From contig JBDKER010000007.1 in assembly GCA_039795165.1 (NCBI GenBank), forward strand, positions 1 through 64,000: a stretch of 64,000 nucleotides of DNA, given 5' to 3'. How positions within the stretch are numbered: the first letter of the stretch is position 1; each line of letters begins with the position of its first letter. The translations under genes and the position numbers were made by a program. Positions 59,860 through 64,000 of the stretch are shown here, in pieces. The notes beneath the pieces are model-generated. The model was not told the origin of the DNA, did no database searches, and saw nothing but the letters and a program-made list of their open reading frames with translations. This DNA comes from V1-33 sp039795165 (GTDB lineage Bacteria > Verrucomicrobiota > Verrucomicrobiia > Verrucomicrobiales > V1-33).

Positions 59860-62397
59860 GTGGGGACGAGGGCATTCCGTGAATTTCTGCCGGAGGGGAC
59901 TGGGGCGGAGGGTGATGCCCTCCTCGGGCGGTTTCTGGACGGGGTGACGGCGCGCGGACTGGAGTTGTATCCGGCGCAGGAGGAGTCGGTACTGGAGCTG
60001 TTCGGTGGGCGGAATGTCATTCTGAACACGCCGACTGGTTCCGGGAAGTCGCTGGTGGCGGCGGCCTTGCATTTCCGTTCGCTGGCGGCGGGTCGGCGCA
60101 GTGTCTACACGAGTCCGATCAAGGCGCTCGTGAACGAGAAGTTTCTGGCTTTGTGTGCGGAGTTCGGACCGGAGCAGGTGGGGATGGCGACGGGTGATGC
60201 GTCGATCAACCGGGGGGCACCGATTCTTTGCTGCACTGCGGAGATTCTGGCGAACCATGCGCTGTGCTCCGGCGAGGAGGCTCCGTTTGACGAGGTGGTG
60301 ATGGATGAATTCCATTATTATTCCGACCGGGAGCGAGGGGTGGCGTGGCAGGTGCCGTTGCTGACGATGCGGCGGGCGCAGTTTCTGCTGATGTCTGCTA
60401 CCCTTGGGGACACGCGTTTCTTTGCGGAGAAGCTGACGGGGCTGACGGGGCGGGAGACGGTGGTGGTGAGGGGTGTGGAGCGGCCGGTGCCGCTGGAGTT
60501 CCGTTATGTGGAAACGCCCATGGAGGAGACGGTGGGGGAGATTCTGAGGCAGGGGGAGGCTCCTGTGTACGTGGTGCATTTCACGCAGAACGATGCGGCG
60601 CAGTCGGCGCAGGAACTGAGCAGTCTCAATGCCTGCGGACCGGAGATCCGGGCCGGGTTGAAGGAAGCGCTCAGCGGTTTCCGGTTCACGAGTCCGTATG
60701 GCCGCGATCTGAAGCGGTTTCTGCAGAACGGGATCGGGGTTCATCATGCCGGGTTGCTGCCGAAGTACCGGCTGCTGGTGGAATCGCTGGCGCAGAAGGG
60801 TTTGCTGCCGGTGATCTGCGGGACGGACACGCTGGGGGTGGGGGTGAACATACCGATCCGGACGGTGCTGCTGACGAGGCTTTCGAAGTATGACGGGACG
60901 AAGGTGAGGATTCTGAGTGCGCGTGATTTTCATCAGATCACGGGCCGCGCTGGGCGGCGGGGATTTGACACGATCGGCTATGTGGCTGCGCAGGCCCCCG
61001 AGCATGTGGTGGAGAATGCGAAAATGGAGGCGCGGGCCGGCGGGGATCAGAAGAAGATGCGGAAGCTGGTGCGGAAGAAACCGCCGCCTGGCTTTGTGGG
61101 CTGGAGCGAGGAGACCTTCCGGAAGCTGCAGGTGGCGGCTCCTGAGCCGCTGCAGTCGAGGTTTCAGGTGACGCACGGCATGGTGCTGCAGGTGCTGAGC
61201 CGGGAGGGAGATGGCTGCCGGGCGCTGCAGCGGCTGATCCGGGATTGTCATGATCCGGACTCGGCGAAGGGCGTGCACCGCCGGCGGGCGTGGCAGTTAT
61301 TCCGGTCGCTTGAGGAGCGGAGCATCATCGAGGTGATTCCGAGGGGGGAACGGATGAGCGGGCGGAAGCTGCAGGTGCATGTGAGTCTGCAGGAGGATTT
61401 TTCGCTGCATAACACGCTGTCGCTTTATCTGATCGACACGCTGGCGCTGCTGGATCCGGAGTCGCCTTCCTATGCGGCGGATGTGCTGACTCTCTGCGAG
61501 GCGATCACGGAGGATCCTGAGATCATTCTTCGGAGGCAGTTGGCGAAGCTGAAGGACGAGGCGATGCGGGAGATGAAGGCTGATGGGGTGCCGTTTGAGG
61601 AAAGGATCGCGCGGCTGGAGGAACTGGAGCATCCGAAGCCATGCCGGGAGTTTGTGTACCGGACCTTCAATGCCTTTGCGGAGCAGCATCCGTGGGTGGG
61701 GCAGGAGAACATCCGCTTGAAGAGCATTGTGCGGGAGATGTTCGAGAATTTCCGTGGGTTTGGGGACTATGTGAAGGACTATGATCTGCACCGGGTGGAA
61801 GGGATTCTGCTGCGGCATCTGTCGGCGGTGTGGAAGGTGCTGGCGCAGACCGTGCCCTTGCCTCTGAAGACGCCGGCGGTCGAGGAGATGGAGGCATGGC
61901 TGGCGGGGGTGGTGCGGGGTACGGATGCGAGCCTGCTGGCGGAGTGGGAACGCATGCGCAGTCCGGGGGCTCCGGTGGTTGCCGAGGAGGAGGTGAAGGA
62001 GGTCGATGTGACGCGGAACGTGCGGGAATTCACAGCGCTGGTGCGTGCCGAGGTATTCCGGTTCCTGCGTCCGCTGGCTTCGGGGAATTACGATGGGGCG
62101 GTGGCCATGCTGGTGGCCGCTCCGGGGCAGGCGTGGTCGGCAGACCGGCTGGGCGAGGCGATTGATGGGTACTATGAGGATCACGAAAGAATCCGCCTTG
62201 ATCCCGAGGCGCGGAATGGCCGGCATACGCATGTGGAGATCAGTCAGGACGGCCGGTCCTGGCGGGTTTGTCAGGTACTGATTGATCCGGATGGGGCGAA
62301 TGACTGGCAGGCTGAGTTCCGGGTGGATCTGGCAGCGGCGAGGGAGAGCGGGCGGCCGTCACTGGAACTGGTGCGGGTTGGTCCGGTGGTTGAGTGA
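59860..62397 (+). CDS. Ski2-like DEAD/DEAH-type RNA helicase with DUF3516
   Basis: 845 residues from the GTG at 59860, with GGGAGG about 15 bases upstream. RecA-like domain 1 has NTPTGSGKSLVAAA, SPIKALVNEKF and the DEFH box (VVMDEFHYYSDRERG), then LLMSATLGD. Domain 2 has GIGVHHAGLLPKYR, GTDTLGVGVNIPIRTV and QITGRAGRRGFD, the Ski2/Mtr4-type motifs. The C-terminal half is the DUF3516 region. It likely remodels RNA, perhaps with the RNA degradation or ribosome machinery. It begins 4 bases after the transglutaminase stop, so cotranscription with the envelope genes is likely but its link to them is unclear. Confidence 0.93.
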   Translation: MGTRAFREFLPEGTGAEGDALLGRFLDGVTARGLELYPAQEESVLELFGGRNVILNTPTGSGKSLVAAALHFRSLAAGRRSVYTSPIKALVNEKFLALCAEFGPEQVGMATGDASINRGAPILCCTAEILANHALCSGEEAPFDEVVMDEFHYYSDRERGVAWQVPLLTMRRAQFLLMSATLGDTRFFAEKLTGLTGRETVVVRGVERPVPLEFRYVETPMEETVGEILRQGEAPVYVVHFTQNDAAQSAQELSSLNACGPEIRAGLKEALSGFRFTSPYGRDLKRFLQNGIGVHHAGLLPKYRLLVESLAQKGLLPVICGTDTLGVGVNIPIRTVLLTRLSKYDGTKVRILSARDFHQITGRAGRRGFDTIGYVAAQAPEHVVENAKMEARAGGDQKKMRKLVRKKPPPGFVGWSEETFRKLQVAAPEPLQSRFQVTHGMVLQVLSREGDGCRALQRLIRDCHDPDSAKGVHRRRAWQLFRSLEERSIIEVIPRGERMSGRKLQVHVSLQEDFSLHNTLSLYLIDTLALLDPESPSYAADVLTLCEAITEDPEIILRRQLAKLKDEAMREMKADGVPFEERIARLEELEHPKPCREFVYRTFNAFAEQHPWVGQENIRLKSIVREMFENFRGFGDYVKDYDLHRVEGILLRHLSAVWKVLAQTVPLPLKTPAVEEMEAWLAGVVRGTDASLLAEWERMRSPGAPVVAEEEVKEVDVTRNVREFTALVRAEVFRFLRPLASGNYDGAVAMLVAAPGQAWSADRLGEAIDGYYEDHERIRLDPEARNGRHTHVEISQDGRSWRVCQVLIDPDGANDWQAEFRVDLAAARESGRPSLELVRVGPVVE

Positions 62398-62480
62398 GGG
62401 GAGAGTGCTCAAGCGGGTCGCGCGGCTGGTGGGGGTGCGCGGTGTGGTTCCCGGGTCGTGGTGGAAACGGGCAGAAAGAA

Positions 62481-62514
62481 GCCCGGCCTGCGCGTTGGGG
62501 CGGGCAGGCCGGGC
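62481..62514 (-). terminator. Terminator after the sugar isomerase-like gene
   Basis: GCCCGGCCTGC (62481-62491) pairs perfectly with GCAGGCCGGGC (62504-62514). On the minus strand the stem is followed by TTCTTTCTG, a T-rich tail, 32 bases after the stop of the gene at 62546. Its position between convergent genes means it may also serve the helicase gene on the plus strand. Confidence 0.8.
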
Positions 62515-62545
62515 CGTGAATGGTTGCTGGAGGTTGGTGGCCGGG

Positions 62546-63409
62546 TCAGGCGACGATGGGGGCGAGGTTATCGCGGCACCACTGACCGTTCTGGAGGGTG
62601 ACGCCGTCTGGGTCGTCGACGGCGACGTGGGCTTCGTCCTCGCAGATGATCCAGCCGGAGTAATTCCGCTGCACGAGCCATTCGGTGATCCGGTGGAAGT
62701 CGAGTTTGCCGGTGCCCATCTGGGCCCATGGTTCCGGGCCGTTTCCGCTGAAGTCCTTGTAATGGATGTGATTGACGAGGTGGGCCCACTTATTGAGGGT
62801 GGCGATGACGTCCATGCCGCCGCGGATGATGTGGCCGACGTCCGGGGTCCAGCCGGTCACTTTGGGATCGAGGCTGCTGAGGACGACGTCGTAATCTTCC
62901 TGGGTACGCACCAGCGAGGCCGGCGGGCTGTTCGGGTGGTAGGAGCATTTGATGCCCATGTCGGTGGCCCGCTGGGAGACTCGGTTGACGTTGCGGGCGA
63001 CATTGAGGCGGCGGCGCTGGAGGTCTTTGGCGCGGCCGCTGGGCAGTGTCACGGTGCCGAGCATGGCTCCGGGGAAGTGCTTGAGGAGGTCCATGGTGAA
63101 GTCGGCGGCGGCGCGTTCATTGGGGAGTTCGTCTTCGTTGTCCCATGCGCACACGAGGGCGAGGCCGGCGAGTTTCATGTTGTGGGCCGCGAGAGCGTCC
63201 TTGAGGCGGTGGGGGTCGCAGAAGTCGCCGAGCCAGTATTTTCCGCAGCCGAGGGCGCTTTCCGAGATCTCGAGGACCATGGGTTCGATGCCCGTGAATC
63301 CCGCCTGGGCGGCGATTTTGATCATGTGGTCGAGCTTGTTGTCGTAGCCCTTGCCGGTGCCCTGCATGAACCAGGTGTATACTTCAGAACCGAACTGGAT
63401 GTTTCCCAT
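62546..63409 (-). CDS. Sugar phosphate isomerase/epimerase-like TIM-barrel protein
   Basis: 287 residues from the ATG at 63409 (MGNIQFGSEVYTWFMQ), which fits the family; an upstream frame extension is not supported. The AP-endonuclease-2 type barrel shows FTGIEPMVLEI at strand 2, AHNMKLAGLALVCAW, KCSYHPNS for a metal histidine, GWTPDVGHIIRGGMD and VNHIHYKDFSG for further metal ligands, and GWIICEDEAH near the end. Members act on inositols, xylose or similar sugars using divalent metal. The substrate is unknown. It is followed by a terminator and lies downstream of aroC on the same strand. Confidence 0.87.
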   Translation of the reverse strand: MGNIQFGSEVYTWFMQGTGKGYDNKLDHMIKIAAQAGFTGIEPMVLEISESALGCGKYWLGDFCDPHRLKDALAAHNMKLAGLALVCAWDNEDELPNERAAADFTMDLLKHFPGAMLGTVTLPSGRAKDLQRRRLNVARNVNRVSQRATDMGIKCSYHPNSPPASLVRTQEDYDVVLSSLDPKVTGWTPDVGHIIRGGMDVIATLNKWAHLVNHIHYKDFSGNGPEPWAQMGTGKLDFHRITEWLVQRNYSGWIICEDEAHVAVDDPDGVTLQNGQWCRDNLAPIVA

Positions 63410-63549
63410 GGGAGGTGGATGGTTGGATTGCTTGAGAAGAGGGGAAGCGGATGCAGTGTGGCGGACCCGCGTGCCCGTGGTGATGGCTAGCTGGGAAGAC
63501 CTGGCGAGACAAGTCTGGAATTCGGGCGCGGGCGCGGAACGTGTTGCGG

Positions 63550-64000
63550 TCAGGGTCGGCCGCACTGGGCGTGCTGGCGGAGGAGGTGGTCGGCGATAAC
63601 GAGGAGGGTCATGGCTTCGACCATGGGAACGGCTCTGGGGAGAACGCAGGGGTCGTGACGTCCGCGGCCTTTGAGGGTGGTGTCCTCGTGCGGGTCGGCG
63701 GTGACCGTGAGTTGTTCGTGCATGACGGTGGCGACTGGTTTGAAGGCGACGCGGAAGGTGATGGGTTCGCCGTTGGAGATGCCGCCTTGGACGCCGCCGG
63801 AGCGGTTGCTGGTGGTGCGGACGCGGCCTTCCTGCATGCGGAAGGGGTCGTTGTGTTCGCGTCCGGAGAGAAGTGTTCCGGCGAAGCCGCTACCGACTTC
63901 GAAGCCCTTGGTGGCGGGCAGGCTGAGCATGGCTTTGGCGAGGTCGGCGTCGAGTTTGTCGAAGACGGGTTCTCCGAGACCTGGTGGGCAGTTGCGGACG
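63550..64000 (-). CDS. aroC: Chorismate synthase, C-terminal part (cut by the window edge)
   Basis: The frame is open from the stop at 63550 to the window edge and encodes about 149 C-terminal residues; the start lies to the right of the window. Family motifs are VRNCPPGLGEPVFDKLDADLAKAM, GSGFAGTLLSGREHND, TSNRSGGVQGGISNGEPI, and GRHDPCVLPRAVPMVEAM. The enzyme uses reduced FMN to convert EPSP to chorismate, the last shared step to aromatic amino acids. It stands about 140 bases upstream of the isomerase-like gene. Confidence 0.96.
   Translation of the reverse strand, partial: VRNCPPGLGEPVFDKLDADLAKAMLSLPATKGFEVGSGFAGTLLSGREHNDPFRMQEGRVRTTSNRSGGVQGGISNGEPITFRVAFKPVATVMHEQLTVTADPHEDTTLKGRGRHDPCVLPRAVPMVEAMTLLVIADHLLRQHAQCGRP

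Overview
This is a GC-rich bacterial chromosome segment, most likely from the Verrucomicrobiota (Planctomycetes-Verrucomicrobia-Chlamydiae group). The evidence is the mix of families: a TIGR02597-type exported protein with a PEP-CTERM protein beside it, a planctomycete-style c-type cytochrome domain, a secreted sulfatase, a giant CotH/lamin-tail-domain protein, a cytochrome P460-like protein, and two MoxR ATPase clusters. Nearly all genes are intact and densely packed. No insertion sequence, prophage, integrase or CRISPR array was seen. The species cannot be named from the sequence alone.

Layout. 0-8.7 kb: the end of a gene (possibly an ABC transporter ATPase), a periplasmic solute-binding protein and a 2247-residue secreted multidomain protein. 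8.7-12.5 kb: purA (minus), a small membrane protein, a sulfatase and a one-heme cytochrome. 12.6-16.5 kb: a translationally coupled operon of MoxR ATPase, membrane-anchored accessory protein and ABC ATPase. 16.5-21.4 kb (minus): a DECD-box RNA helicase, ilvC, ilvN and an adenylate kinase. 21.5-26.8 kb: rdgB, a polytopic membrane protein, a P460-like protein (minus), infC with a non-canonical start, and a coiled-coil protein. 26.9-30.8 kb (minus): a DUF1460 protein, a universal stress protein, GTP-type PEP carboxykinase and tRNA-Arg(CCG). 31-38.5 kb: proB, an NdpA-like protein, a methyltransferase, tilS, a CobW GTPase, an NDP-sugar-type nucleotidyltransferase and dnaA. 39.1-46.1 kb: a partial type II secretion cluster ending in the secretin. 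46.3-48.1 kb: a promoter- and terminator-bounded pair encoding the TIGR02597 and PEP-CTERM proteins. 48.1-53.8 kb: a secreted protein, trpB, an amidase (minus) and a thioredoxin-like secreted protein. 53.9-62.4 kb: tig, then MoxR, DUF58, transglutaminase and a Ski2-like helicase. 62.5-64 kb (minus): a sugar phosphate isomerase-like protein and the 3' part of aroC.

How the parts may fit. Much of the window serves the cell envelope: secretion, exported surface proteins, peptidoglycan enzymes, sulfatase, and two MoxR modules that probably act on envelope or protein-complex assembly. The rest is housekeeping: purine, branched-chain amino acid, proline, tryptophan and chorismate synthesis, gluconeogenesis, translation, replication initiation and protein folding. 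Most predicted start codons lack a Shine-Dalgarno sequence and follow a short pyrimidine-rich stretch. The least explained items are the MoxR/ABC-ATPase operon without a permease, the MoxR-to-helicase operon, the exported-protein pair next to the secretin, and a strong nested inverted repeat between tilS and the CobW gene.
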